A stretch of 64,000 bases of DNA, taken from positions 62,001-126,000 of the forward strand of contig JBGSIA010000075.1 of assembly GCA_041751935.1 (NCBI GenBank), in the 5' to 3' direction. The DNA is from JBBSJZ01 sp041751935. GTDB taxonomy: Bacteria > Planctomycetota > Planctomycetia > Pirellulales > Pirellulaceae. The notes under the pieces are model-generated. The model worked only from the letters and a program-made list of their open reading frames with translations, was not told the DNA's origin and searched no databases. The translations under genes and the position numbers were made by a program. Every line of letters begins with the position of its first letter. The stretch's first letter is position 1. Below are positions 8,960 through 17,998 of this stretch, in pieces.

Positions 8960-9985
8960 ATGAAAGCCATACAAATCGTCGAGCCCAAACGGCTCCAACA
9001 CATCGACATTGCATTGCCTGGAGCCCCCGCACCGAACGAGGCGATTGTGCGCACACACCGAATGGGGATCTGTGGCACCGATGTCAGTTGTTACCTCGGT
9101 AAATTCCCGTTCTTTGATTACCCTCGCATCCCAGGCCATGAACTTGGCGTAGAAGTGTTGGCCGTCGGCGATGGCGTCAGCAACGTCTCGGTCGGCGATC
9201 GATGCAGTATCGAACCGTACATGAATTGCGGTCACTGTTACGCTTGCCGCAAGGGAGCGTCCAACTGCTGTGCCAACATGAGCGTTATTGGAGTGATGGA
9301 AAACGGCGGCCTGTGTGAATCCTTTCGCGTGCGAGCAAGCAAACTGCACCGCAGTGAAATGCTTTCTTACGATCAACTGGCACTGGTCGAAACTTTGGCA
9401 ATCGGGTGCCACGCCAGTTTTCGAGGGGACTCGCAAGCCGACGATTATGTCCTGATCATTGGTATGGGACCCATTGGTTTATCGACCCTCGAGTTTGTGC
9501 GATTGACCGGTGCAAAGGTCACGGTCATGGATCGAATCGACTCGCGACTGGAATTTTGCCGCAAAAACTATGGCCTTCAAGACACGATTAGTTTCGTTGG
9601 CGATGGCAGCGAGATCGAACAGATGAACGCGATTACCGGCGGCGATCGATACGCGGTCGTTGTTGATGCAACCGGTAGCCCTCATTCGATGTCCTCTGCG
9701 TTTCAGTTTTGCGCCCAAACCGGGACGTTGGTGTACGTCGGCATCACCACGGTCGAAGTTAAATTCAAGCATCCCGTCTTGCACCGACCAGAGATTACCT
9801 TGAAGGCTTCTCGTAACGCGTTGCCGCGTGATTTCACTAAGATCATCGGCTTAATCGAAGACGGTACCATCCGCACCGATCCCTGGATCACGCACCGCAC
9901 AACGTTCGATCGCGTTGTTGACGAGTTCGAGCAACTGACGCATCCCGAAACGGGAGTATTGAAAGCCATCATTGACGTGACTTAA
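8960..9985 (+). CDS. zinc-dependent alcohol/sugar dehydrogenase
   Basis: A 341-residue medium-chain dehydrogenase of the sorbitol/threonine dehydrogenase type. The catalytic zinc ligands are visible as C38 in GICGTD and H60-E61 in PGHE; the structural zinc lobe has Cys at 90, 93, 96 and 103/104. A nucleotide-binding loop GMGPIGLS lies in the middle and is followed by an acidic Asp (MDRID), which points to NAD rather than NADP. It follows the fuconolactonase-like gene by 56 bases on the same strand, fitting oxidation of a sugar to its lactone and hydrolysis of the lactone. The substrate is inferred only from the neighbour. Confidence 0.88.
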   Translation: MKAIQIVEPKRLQHIDIALPGAPAPNEAIVRTHRMGICGTDVSCYLGKFPFFDYPRIPGHELGVEVLAVGDGVSNVSVGDRCSIEPYMNCGHCYACRKGASNCCANMSVIGVMENGGLCESFRVRASKLHRSEMLSYDQLALVETLAIGCHASFRGDSQADDYVLIIGMGPIGLSTLEFVRLTGAKVTVMDRIDSRLEFCRKNYGLQDTISFVGDGSEIEQMNAITGGDRYAVVVDATGSPHSMSSAFQFCAQTGTLVYVGITTVEVKFKHPVLHRPEITLKASRNALPRDFTKIIGLIEDGTIRTDPWITHRTTFDRVVDEFEQLTHPETGVLKAIIDVT

Positions 9986-10036
9986 ATGCACCGTATCACT
10001 CGTTGCACACTCCATAACGGACGCGACGCTCTCGGC

Positions 10037-11377
10037 TTAGCCGGTCAGTCCCGTCAACGCGCCGTCACCACAGTAGTCGGGATTGCCAAATGACGCTTGT
10101 GGATAACCCATCGCCTCGGCAAGCGACATCAGCAAGCGGTTGTGGGGCACCTTGTCGTACTTCAACGCGCGTCCGGTCTTGAATCCCAAACCGCCGCCGA
10201 CCAGCACAAAGGGGATGTCGTCCAACGTGTGCGAATTGCCCTTCCCAAGTTCGTTGGTCCATACAATGGTGGTATTGTCCAGTAGCGATCCCTCGCCAGT
10301 CGGCTCGGGTGTCTCACTCAATCGTTTTGCCAAGTAAGCAACTTGCTCGCAGTACCACGTGTTGATCTTGATCAACTTTTCGTATGCACCTTCGTTACTA
10401 TCCGGTTCGTGCGATAACGCGTGGTGACCTTCTTCGATGTCAAGCCATTTCATCTTCGCACCGCCAACGCTGTTGGTGATCTGGTACGTTGCAACTCGCG
10501 TGAAGTCTGCGGTGAAACTATTGACCATCAAGTCAATTTGCATCCGACTGAGTTGCGGCATATTGTCGTTGACGTCATCAACATCGGCTGGCATCTCCGG
10601 CACAGCGTGCCCAACGTCCGCCTTTTCTTTCGCTTGCTTTAGTTCTTGCTGCAACTCTTTTTCCACATCGCGGACCATTGATACATGCTCTTCCAGCATT
10701 CGTCGGTCTTCGACACTAATCAACTTCTCGACCTTACGAAAATCTTCGCTCAACTCGTCAAGCACACTGGCTAACAATTCTCGATTCTTGGTTTGACCGT
10801 ACAGCTTCTCAAACATTTGGTAGGGGTCGTCGATCGGGGCCACCGGTTGGTTGGGGCCCGCATAGGAAAGCCGCGTCCAGGTATCAGCGCGGTCGGGCAC
10901 CATCAAGCCGAACTCGAGTGATCCAAATCGCGTCTGGGTTGCTGGGTCAGCTTGCAGTTGCGTTTTGAGGTACTGGTCCAACGAGATCCCCTGTGACCAG
11001 CCCGCTGGCGTATCCGAACCACCCTGGATGTCACCCGGAAACAATTCGATGCCGGTCAACAGGCAACCAATGCCGCGCATGTGCCCGTCGCCGTCCCCTT
11101 TGATCTTGTCACACACTCCGTGCAACGTCAGCATCTGGCTCTTGAACGGATCGAGCGGCGTGAGAATCCGTTTCAGATCCTTTAATTCACCTTCTTCATC
11201 CGGCCAAAAATGATCTGGAATCACACCGTTGGGACTGAAGATAACGACCAGCCGTTTCTTGCGAGGCGCTTCATTGGCCCAGGCAAAACTGGGCAGATTG
11301 AGCATCAGATTCGCGGCTGCAGCACTGATGCCCAGCCGAGTCAGAAATTCACGTCGTGGTAAGTTGTTATTCATCAT
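10037..11377 (-). CDS. DUF1552 family secreted protein
   Basis: A 446-residue exported protein of the planctomycete DUF1552 family. It has a Tat-type signal with the twin Arg at residues 8-9 in PRREFLTRLG, then a hydrophobic Ala/Leu stretch. Family-typical segments are FSPNGVIPDHFWP, the DGHMRGIGCLLTG stretch, GISLDQYLK and the C-terminal WTNELGKGNSH. Its biochemical role is not established. DUF1552 genes normally sit beside DUF1592-type cytochrome genes, as here (34 bases downstream of one), and the pair is thought to act together at the cell surface. ATG 11377 is chosen over an upstream ATG at 11446 that would overlap the previous gene and precede the signal peptide. Confidence 0.93.
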   Translation of the reverse strand: MMNNNLPRREFLTRLGISAAAANLMLNLPSFAWANEAPRKKRLVVIFSPNGVIPDHFWPDEEGELKDLKRILTPLDPFKSQMLTLHGVCDKIKGDGDGHMRGIGCLLTGIELFPGDIQGGSDTPAGWSQGISLDQYLKTQLQADPATQTRFGSLEFGLMVPDRADTWTRLSYAGPNQPVAPIDDPYQMFEKLYGQTKNRELLASVLDELSEDFRKVEKLISVEDRRMLEEHVSMVRDVEKELQQELKQAKEKADVGHAVPEMPADVDDVNDNMPQLSRMQIDLMVNSFTADFTRVATYQITNSVGGAKMKWLDIEEGHHALSHEPDSNEGAYEKLIKINTWYCEQVAYLAKRLSETPEPTGEGSLLDNTTIVWTNELGKGNSHTLDDIPFVLVGGGLGFKTGRALKYDKVPHNRLLMSLAEAMGYPQASFGNPDYCGDGALTGLTG

Positions 11378-11411
11378 TATTAAGACCGTATTTCGTGGAC
11401 CGTTTTTTGTC

Positions 11412-13772
11412 TCAGGTACCGGGAGTCGGCTCAGGGATGGTTTCACTTGCAGCGATCACTGCGATCTCAACTAACAGTCGCCGGATATTGAACTGTGACT
11501 CTTTGAATTGCAGCGTCAACTGATCCAGCCGATTTGCCCCATAGGCAGCAATCGGTTGCTTTACAAACTGTTCAAATGCTGTGCCGACAAATGCTCGATG
11601 GCAATCGTCGCTCGAAACTAAGAAATCGGATAACTCTTTGGCACCATTAAATTGTATCTGCTCGCTGGTGCGGGTCATATAGCTGCCTGTTGCGTCAATC
11701 GGTTTGTCTCGCTCGAGGTCTCGATATCGACCAACGGCGTCAAAGTTCTCCAAAGCGAACCCGAGTGCATTGATTTTCGAGTGACAAACTTGACAGCTCT
11801 CGGGACTCGTTTGCAGGGCAACTCGCTCCCGCGTCGTTAAGTCCGGATGCAAATCGGGGCTGAGTGGCGAAAATGCCGCATTGGGCGGACGCAGGTAGCG
11901 GCCAAGAACGTGACGAATCAAGAAAATGCCACGATGAATGGGAGACGTCGTGGCGGTGTAGGACATGCCACTCATCAGCAAGGGATGCGTTAGCGCTCCG
12001 TGTCGTTTCGATGGGTCAGAGACACTGCGCCGCAATAAACCCGATTCACCTTCAAGCGGCTTCCACGAATCACCATAGTACTCTGCCAAAGCATCCGTCG
12101 TGTATGTCCAGTCAGCTTGCAGCAACTGACGAAAATCGCTCGGCTCGCTCCAGACAACCTCATCGAGAAATGCGTCCAGCGAAAGCCGCAGGTCGTTTAC
12201 TAGTTGCGGTTTAAATCCCGGAAACTGCTCAGCGTCCTTGGTGATGTCGCCAATGTGCGAGATATTCAACCACTCGTGGAGCATTGTTCGCGTTTTAGCA
12301 CGCGTTCGGGGATCGTTCACCATTCGCCATGCCGCTTCGCGGATTTCATCTTCATTCTTGAGTTGATCGCGAGTCGCTCGGTCGATCAGCCATTGATCCG
12401 ATGGAAACGAATTATAAAACGTCAACGCTAGTCGGTTCGCGGCGCGGATTGAAACCGACTTATCATTGTCCAGTAGCGGATACAGAAAACGCGGAGACTT
12501 AAGCGTCAACAACAATGCGCGCTTAATCGCATCGTCGTCGCTTTCGCAAGTTGCGATTGGGGCATCCACATAAAGTTTTTTCGCTGCCTCATCCAGTGGC
12601 CCACGGAACGCGGTCTGAACGAGATCCGTCACAAAACCTCGCAGCTTTTCCCGATCCTTATCGTCGTCCTTTCGATGTTTCTTTCGGTAACGTGGCCACA
12701 GTTCATCGATCGCAATATCCGCAAACTCCAACGCAGCTGCAGTCGTTGATTCATCCCATTGGCGGTCAATCGCCGTTCCACGTTCATAACCGTAACTGCG
12801 ATCGTCCGGCGGTAATTGGGTTTGCAATGCGAATGCGGCTGGTGCCCAAGTCGGCACCAAATTCTGGTGAGGGATCGTATGCTCGGTGCCGGATGGCGGC
12901 ACCCAAGCCAGACGAATCGACGCGGGTGGTTGCTCAGTCTTGCGTTTTCGCTGAATCAACTCCAACCGCAACGGATAGATGCGACCAGCGGTCAACTGGA
13001 TCGACTTGCGAAACTCAGTCTGGTCACCGGACTGGACACGATTGTTGATGAGAATGCGATCATTGTCGCCAAGGTACAACTCGAAGGCAGTGGGGCTGTG
13101 CACGACAAATTCATAGCGACCGCTGACATCGGTACGTAATCCGCCAGACCAATAAACGTAGAACTCTTTTCCATCAATTCCTTCGCCAGGTCCATCGTGA
13201 CCAAAGTCAAAATCAATCACTGGGTCAACGCGTTCAATCTTCTTTTTCTTGTCATTCCAACCAGCACCATCGAAATACTTACCCGAGACACCTCGTTCTT
13301 CGGTGACATCGGCACGACCGTCAACTCGCGTGAACAGGTCGGCAAGACTCTGTCGCAATTGCTCAGCAGTCAATCTCGCTAATCCGATTCGTGGCGGACG
13401 ATTTCTGACTTGCGCTGCCTCACTATAGAAAGCGTAATGCAAGTATGCCGCAACAGCCGCCGCATCCTCTGCCACGCAACTGGCAGGGTCCTCTTCCGGC
13501 ATTGTGTCTGCGATCAATTTCGTCAGTTCACCGATGGTCGCATCACCAATCAAGGGATCAGGGTAGAAATCAGCAACACCCTGACCCTTATCGCCATGGC
13601 AAGCCACACATGATTTTGCATAAATCACTGCCCCGCGACGGAACAACGGATCATCCACTGAGACGTCAACGGAATCCTCAGCCAAGACCAAGCCGATCGG
13701 GAGAACAACCGACAGCACCAACGTCGCTGCTGCGATTGATGAAAATCGTATGGTTAAAACGTGGGTCATCAT
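11412..13772 (-). CDS. DUF1592/1588/1585-type protein with cytochrome c and PA14-like domains
   Basis: A 786-residue secreted protein of the planctomycete cytochrome family with DUF1587/1592/1588/1595/1585 modules. After a signal peptide there is a class I heme motif CVACH (C55, C58, H59), then a DUF1587-like ARLTAEQLRQSL segment, a PA14-like beta region around 150-300 (GKYFDGAGW, YVYWSGGL), DUF1595 and DUF1592 (RAANRLALTFYNSFPSD, MLHEWLNI), a DUF1588-like RRSVSDPSKRHG stretch, a second Cys pair in CQVCHSKIN that also fits CxxCH, and a DUF1585-like FALENFDAVGRYRD end. It is probably a surface or periplasmic heme protein that may bind polysaccharide. The ATG at 13772 is used; a TTG three codons upstream is possible. 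It is the first gene of a pair with DUF1552. Confidence 0.92.
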   Translation of the reverse strand: MMTHVLTIRFSSIAAATLVLSVVLPIGLVLAEDSVDVSVDDPLFRRGAVIYAKSCVACHGDKGQGVADFYPDPLIGDATIGELTKLIADTMPEEDPASCVAEDAAAVAAYLHYAFYSEAAQVRNRPPRIGLARLTAEQLRQSLADLFTRVDGRADVTEERGVSGKYFDGAGWNDKKKKIERVDPVIDFDFGHDGPGEGIDGKEFYVYWSGGLRTDVSGRYEFVVHSPTAFELYLGDNDRILINNRVQSGDQTEFRKSIQLTAGRIYPLRLELIQRKRKTEQPPASIRLAWVPPSGTEHTIPHQNLVPTWAPAAFALQTQLPPDDRSYGYERGTAIDRQWDESTTAAALEFADIAIDELWPRYRKKHRKDDDKDREKLRGFVTDLVQTAFRGPLDEAAKKLYVDAPIATCESDDDAIKRALLLTLKSPRFLYPLLDNDKSVSIRAANRLALTFYNSFPSDQWLIDRATRDQLKNEDEIREAAWRMVNDPRTRAKTRTMLHEWLNISHIGDITKDAEQFPGFKPQLVNDLRLSLDAFLDEVVWSEPSDFRQLLQADWTYTTDALAEYYGDSWKPLEGESGLLRRSVSDPSKRHGALTHPLLMSGMSYTATTSPIHRGIFLIRHVLGRYLRPPNAAFSPLSPDLHPDLTTRERVALQTSPESCQVCHSKINALGFALENFDAVGRYRDLERDKPIDATGSYMTRTSEQIQFNGAKELSDFLVSSDDCHRAFVGTAFEQFVKQPIAAYGANRLDQLTLQFKESQFNIRRLLVEIAVIAASETIPEPTPGT

Positions 13773-14103
13773 TATTTGCAATGCAAAACGCTCTTACTGG
13801 GCCGACCAACGAATGATCGCTGGACCAATCCGAAAATGCGCGAATCGCTGATTTAGGGTGGGACTGGGAGGTGCAATTGCAATCGCCTCTTTCGCCGGAG
13901 AGAGGGTCGCACCGCCCAGTAGTGGTGTGGTGGGGGAGTCGCCGGGTAATGGCGATGAACCATTATACCAGTTCGGCACCTGGCAATCAAAGCTGACCTA
14001 TTGACGCACCAAAACTCAGATTTTGTTGGTACTGGATTTCCATGCACCAACGCGTTTCTTTGTATCACTGGTGCTTACGAACAGGGCGAGTCGCAACCAG
14101 CTG
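13773..14103. other. 331-base intergenic region
   Basis: This gap lies between a leftward gene (start 13772) and the end of another leftward gene (stop 14104). I see no coding signature, no strong hairpin followed by a T run, and no recognisable repeat. Short purine/pyrimidine runs (ggtgtggtgggggag at about 13923) and a weak cgcc/ggcg dyad near 13940 are all that stands out. It presumably contains the promoter of the cytochrome/DUF1552 pair. Confidence 0.5.
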
Positions 14104-14565
14104 TTAGGGTGACGAAGCTGTTGTCGGCGCGTATTCCACTTCGAGGACGAAATTGTTAGTGCGCGGTTGTACCTCATGAATCAAGCCCGACGAATTAAAA
14201 TCGCGATACTTGCGGTGGAGCTGTACTTCAGGAATTAATCCGGGACGTTCGGCTCCTGTTCCGATGGAATAGTCCGATATCACCACGACGCGATGCTTTC
14301 CGGCAAGCGCCCCGTCATCCAGCGAATGGGTTCCTAGCACGAAGGTTCCATCGGGACGAATTTCGCCCGTCGCCGTGGTAGGTTGTTTGCGACCCATGAT
14401 CTCGAACTCTACCAATCCGTCGCGAAGTAATTTACCGTCGGTGAAACGGACAATTCCCCGAACGGGATAAGTTTTGGACTGTGGATCAGTACAGCCAGTT
14501 GCTGTGGCAATCAATACGCCAACAGAAAGGAACAACGATTTTGACGAAACGGAACGACACATCAT
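14104..14565 (-). CDS. lipoprotein of the planctomycete carboxypeptidase-regulatory-like type
   Basis: A 153-residue lipoprotein: a basic N-terminus, a hydrophobic SLFLSVGVLIATA core and a GC lipobox near residue 25. The mature part is a single small beta-sandwich: YPVRGIVRFTDGK, LVEFEIMGR, a GTFVLGT strand and GKHRVVVISDY, a pattern seen in many small planctomycete lipoproteins annotated as carboxypeptidase-regulatory-like or transthyretin-like domains. These are thought to be structural or binding modules. ATG 14565 gives the best signal peptide; ATG 14580 is also possible. It lies 31 bases downstream of spoVG on the same strand, but a functional link is not evident. Confidence 0.72.
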   Translation of the reverse strand: MMCRSVSSKSLFLSVGVLIATATGCTDPQSKTYPVRGIVRFTDGKLLRDGLVEFEIMGRKQPTTATGEIRPDGTFVLGTHSLDDGALAGKHRVVVISDYSIGTGAERPGLIPEVQLHRKYRDFNSSGLIHEVQPRTNNFVLEVEYAPTTASSP

Positions 14566-14596
14566 TAGTTCACAAATCATGGACGCAAGATAGTGT

Positions 14597-15172
14597 CTAA
14601 AAGATACCTGCTCCGAATCCCTCGTCATCATCAGCAACCGTATTTTCCTGTTGCTTGCGATCATCGAAGTGTGGTCGATTGGGCTCAATCGCCGCGTCAT
14701 CGCATTGATAGATCGGTGACGCTGAACCCGGTTCAAATACTTCATCGATACTGACGTCGTCGTCAAACTCGTCATCGTACCGCGAGCGGTATCCCGGTTG
14801 AGCCGCGCGCCGGAGTTCGGCAGCAAACTCTTCAAGCACCGCGTTTTGAATCATCTCGCGACACTCGCTGTTGATGGGATGGGCCACATCCGCGTACAGC
14901 TTTTGCGGTGAATCAAAGGAAGCCTCACCAGAACCAACCTGTTTCGCCCCACAATGATTGCAGTACGATGCACGCAAATGATTCTTGTATCCGCAACGTT
15001 GGCAATGACCAGCAAGCTTTCGGCTTGGCATCGCCACAAAGGGACCGCTAGCCCCGTCGATAATCTTTAGATCTCGAACAACAAAACTGTTGTCGATGGT
15101 GATCGAGCAAAAGGCCCGCAAGCGGTCTTCGGACTCTTCCATCAACTTGATTCGAATTTCGGTAATCTGCAC
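14597..15172 (-). CDS. spoVG: SpoVG family regulator with inserted zinc ribbon
   Basis: A 191-residue SpoVG-family nucleic-acid-binding protein. The family core is clear: MQITEIRIKL at the start, LRAFCSITIDNSFVVRDLKI, DGASGPFVAMPSRK, then VAHPINSECREMIQNAVL. Ordinary SpoVG proteins run from the MPS segment to the HPINS segment with about ten residues between; here about 40 residues are inserted, containing a four-Cys zinc ribbon (C57, C60, C71, C74). The C-terminus is extended by about 65 acidic residues. The start is GTG with a perfect aaggagg eight bases upstream. It is encoded 50 bases after ispE on the same strand, an association also known from Bacillus. SpoVG binds DNA or RNA in Firmicutes; the role here is unknown. 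Confidence 0.9.
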   Translation of the reverse strand: MQITEIRIKLMEESEDRLRAFCSITIDNSFVVRDLKIIDGASGPFVAMPSRKLAGHCQRCGYKNHLRASYCNHCGAKQVGSGEASFDSPQKLYADVAHPINSECREMIQNAVLEEFAAELRRAAQPGYRSRYDDEFDDDVSIDEVFEPGSASPIYQCDDAAIEPNRPHFDDRKQQENTVADDDEGFGAGIF

Positions 15173-15222
15173 ACTCCGACCCTCCTTAACCGGCGACCGT
15201 GAAGAGTGTCACCACACATGTT

Positions 15223-16302
15223 TTACCGAACAGTAACGCTTGGCGGCACTCGAATTGTCTGACACGCTCGAACAAAACCGCCAACTTCTCTATTTGACAT
15301 CAACTTGACGGCGATTTGTCGTGCTTGGCGTATCGACGCCACAAAGCCAAAGCAAGCGGAACCACTGCCCGTCATTTGACACCCGAGTAACGCGGTTTGT
15401 TGCATCAAATCTAGTGTCCTCTGTATCTGGGGCTCAATCGCCGACGCCGGTTCCGACAGCCGATTGAACACATGATGGTGTAAGTCCGTTTGTCGTCCGG
15501 ACGCTAGTGCATCGATCAATTTTTGTGCCGTTTTACCAGCTCGCGGTACCTTGGATGCGCCATACACCAGCGGCGTCGATAACATCCGGCCAGGAAAAAC
15601 CACCACCAAGGCCAACTGTTGCCTCAAATCTAAACGATGAATAACCTCGCCTCGCCCAGTCCCCCTAACTGCTCTAAGCTGCCCAGAATTCGCGGTTGCG
15701 TCATGACGAGCATCGTCATTGCTACCAATTCGCACATGGTTCGCCGTGACTAGTGCTGGGTGATATTCTCCGTCGATGCTCTGACCAGCGCCGGGTATTC
15801 CAAGAAAAAACGGAACATCGCTCCCCAGTTCGGCTGCTATCTGCCACAGTTTCGGATCGGTCGGCGAGATATCGCCGAGCCGAGCCGCTGCACGTATCGC
15901 TGCTGCGGCATCACTGCTGGCGCCTCCCATCCCAGCACCAGCGGGAATCCGCTTGGCAAGCATGCAGTGAAACCCGCCATCTGTATTGAATTCGTCTTGG
16001 AACCGACGTAGCGCCCGATGAACGAGATTGCGCTCATCGTCAGGAATCCCCAGCAGTTTTTGCTCCTCAAGCGAATCCAATTCGACTCCCAGACGCTTGG
16101 CAAGGATCGCCCGCGACGGTTGCCAAGCGAGCGTCAGACGTATGTTTTTTTCGCGAGTCCGTTGCAGTTCTAATGTGTCGCACCAATCGATGGGGACCAT
16201 CACCGTATCGATGTCGTGGTATCCATCGTTTCGCCGAGCGACCAATTCTAGAAACAGATTTAGCTTCGCAGGAGCCAAGAGACGGGCGGTAGTGGGCAAC
16301 AT
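15223..16302 (-). CDS. ispE: 4-diphosphocytidyl-2-C-methyl-D-erythritol kinase
   Basis: IspE phosphorylates CDP-methylerythritol in the non-mevalonate isoprenoid pathway. This 359-residue protein shows the GHMP-kinase signatures: LAPAKLNLFLEL with the conserved Lys13, the glycine-rich ATP loop PAGAGMGGASSDAAAA at about 120-134 including the catalytic Asp131, the SDVPFFL motif at 161 and a C-terminal MTGSGSACFG. It is longer than the usual 280-310 residues because of a polar insert of about 50 residues after the SDVPFFL region. ATG 16302 gives the expected N-terminus; a longer frame to 16413 adds unconserved sequence. spoVG follows 50 bases later. Isoprenoid supply makes this an essential-type gene. 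Confidence 0.93.
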   Translation of the reverse strand: MLPTTARLLAPAKLNLFLELVARRNDGYHDIDTVMVPIDWCDTLELQRTREKNIRLTLAWQPSRAILAKRLGVELDSLEEQKLLGIPDDERNLVHRALRRFQDEFNTDGGFHCMLAKRIPAGAGMGGASSDAAAAIRAAARLGDISPTDPKLWQIAAELGSDVPFFLGIPGAGQSIDGEYHPALVTANHVRIGSNDDARHDATANSGQLRAVRGTGRGEVIHRLDLRQQLALVVVFPGRMLSTPLVYGASKVPRAGKTAQKLIDALASGRQTDLHHHVFNRLSEPASAIEPQIQRTLDLMQQTALLGCQMTGSGSACFGFVASIRQARQIAVKLMSNREVGGFVRACQTIRVPPSVTVR

Positions 16303-16552
16303 ACGAATTCCAGCAGCAAAGGCATATAAGTGTGAAACGACGTCGTGCCGTGAAACCAGCACGACAAAATGTGCCGATTGCGCAAAGTTTACTAATCGCG
16401 ACGACTCTGTCACGTCGATAGATAATCCGGGAGCGGTCGGCGCCGAGAGTGCCTGTTTGGCCGCGAGATTTGCTCAAAGTCGCTCATCACACTTGTACGG
16501 TCAGAGAATGCCACGCGATAAACGAATCCTACGATTCCCAGCGGATCGCTAC

Positions 16553-17902
16553 ATGAAGTGTTTCTCCCTCGTAGTGACCCTGTGCTTGTGTCATATCGCT
16601 GCGCACGCCACCGCTGGTGATGGCCAAATTGACGTCGGCGCGGCCAAGCCCGTTCAACGAACGTCGGGCAAATCTCGTGTCGTGCGCGCGATTCAAAGCG
16701 AGATGCCGACTGATCCACCACTGCCATCATTGTCCAGCTCGATCGTCCGAGCGAAAGTACAGCAAGTTGGTTTTCTCGAAGACTACGGAAGCTGTGGTCC
16801 GGTTTGCGACTGCGGCAACTGTGGTCTTGAAACGGGCTGTGGCGTCGAGGCTGGCTGTGGCTTGGAACCGGGATGCGGTTACGAAGTTGGGTGCGGCTTT
16901 GAATCGAGTAATGGATATGGACCTGGCTGTGGATTCGAACCTGGATGTGGGTTTGAGCCGTGCGGAATGTCCGGATGCGATTCGTGTGGAGGGACAGCTT
17001 GTCGTGCGGATTCTCTTGGCGTTTGCAATTGTGATGCTTGTTGTGGCGATGCGTTGCCGCTGTTCTTGCCGATCCTGCGTCCGGTTTGGTGTCGCTTCGA
17101 CTTTTTTGCTGGCGTACAAGCTTTCCAAGGGCCGCTTAACTTCCCCACGACAAGCGCTGCCGCGACCAATGTCCGTAGTGGTAGCGGAAGCTTTGGTTTT
17201 TACGAAGGGTTCAACGAGGGTCGCTCGCTGCGACGGTTGTTCGGCTGGGATATGGCAGCACAGTTAGGTGCGCGGGCGACACAAAGCAGTCTCTCGGGAA
17301 CAGAATTCACGAACGCGACGCGACACCAAGTCTTTGTGACAGGCGGTTTATTTCGCCGCGTCGATTACGGATTCCAATATGGATTGGTGGTCGACTACAT
17401 GAATGACGATTGGTATTTCCGAGGTGACTTGGTCCAGCTTCGGGGCGAACTGAGCTGGAAGACGGCTGCCTGCCATGAGTTTGGCTTCCAATTCATGTCC
17501 GGCACCGGTGACGACACGTCCGGTACAACCGTTCGTGATTCGGCCGGAGCAACCGTACTTTCGCAAATCACTTTTGAGCCGACCGATCAATACCGCGCGT
17601 TCTATCGCTGGGGAATCCGCAACAGCGGTTACTGGGATGCCTTCGTTGGCGGTACGAACCACAGTGACACGGTATTCGGCGCGACCATGAGTCTGCCGTT
17701 GCAATCACGTCTGCTGATGCAGGCCGGAGCGACCTACCTGGTACCCAACGAGAACGACTTTGATCGCGGGTTTGAGCAAGAGGGTTGGAACATCTCGCTG
17801 GGACTGGTCCTACGTCCGGGCGGCCCGATGGGTTGCGGTCGATATTGTCGCCCGATGTTCGATGTTGCGGATAACGGCACGTTCATGGTGGATCGAAAAT
17901 AA
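16553..17902 (+). CDS. secreted protein with Cys/Gly hexapeptide repeats and beta-barrel-like domain
   Basis: A 449-residue secreted protein. After a signal peptide (MKCFSLVVTL to AHA) and a basic linker there is a Cys/Gly-rich block at residues 81-165: about eight copies of a G-x-E-x-G-C hexapeptide followed by CDSCGG and CNCDACCG clusters. From about residue 170 to the end it is beta-rich with alternating aromatic residues (FFAGVQAFQGPLN, GFYEGFNEG, GLFRRVDYGFQYG, VDYMNDDWY), resembling a planctomycete outer-membrane or surface beta-barrel family (possibly the one catalogued as DUF6666; from memory). An upstream in-frame ATG at 16508 would add 15 basic residues. It is divergent from ispE. 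Function unknown; the Cys block may cross-link or bind metal. Confidence 0.78.
   Translation: MKCFSLVVTLCLCHIAAHATAGDGQIDVGAAKPVQRTSGKSRVVRAIQSEMPTDPPLPSLSSSIVRAKVQQVGFLEDYGSCGPVCDCGNCGLETGCGVEAGCGLEPGCGYEVGCGFESSNGYGPGCGFEPGCGFEPCGMSGCDSCGGTACRADSLGVCNCDACCGDALPLFLPILRPVWCRFDFFAGVQAFQGPLNFPTTSAAATNVRSGSGSFGFYEGFNEGRSLRRLFGWDMAAQLGARATQSSLSGTEFTNATRHQVFVTGGLFRRVDYGFQYGLVVDYMNDDWYFRGDLVQLRGELSWKTAACHEFGFQFMSGTGDDTSGTTVRDSAGATVLSQITFEPTDQYRAFYRWGIRNSGYWDAFVGGTNHSDTVFGATMSLPLQSRLLMQAGATYLVPNENDFDRGFEQEGWNISLGLVLRPGGPMGCGRYCRPMFDVADNGTFMVDRK
16823..16963 (+). repeat. 18-bp repeats encoding GxExGC hexapeptides
   Basis: Within the secreted protein above, an 18-base unit recurs about eight times, encoding GLETGC, GVEAGC, GLEPGC, GYEVGC, a degenerate GFESSN, a degenerate GYGPGC, GFEPGC and GFEPC. 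The units are similar but not identical, with third-position changes, which indicates an older duplication under protein-level selection. Confidence 0.85.
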
Positions 17903-17998
17903 TTATACCGCTGCTTTCGTGGGCTGTACCAACTATGATCGTGGACGCGTTGGATCACTTCCCACCATTTGCTTTGTTTGCGAGAATATTTAGCCCAG

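Noticed and set aside
16028..16552. Long 5-prime extension of the Cys/Gly-repeat gene
   Set aside because: It is antisense to ispE and precedes the signal peptide.
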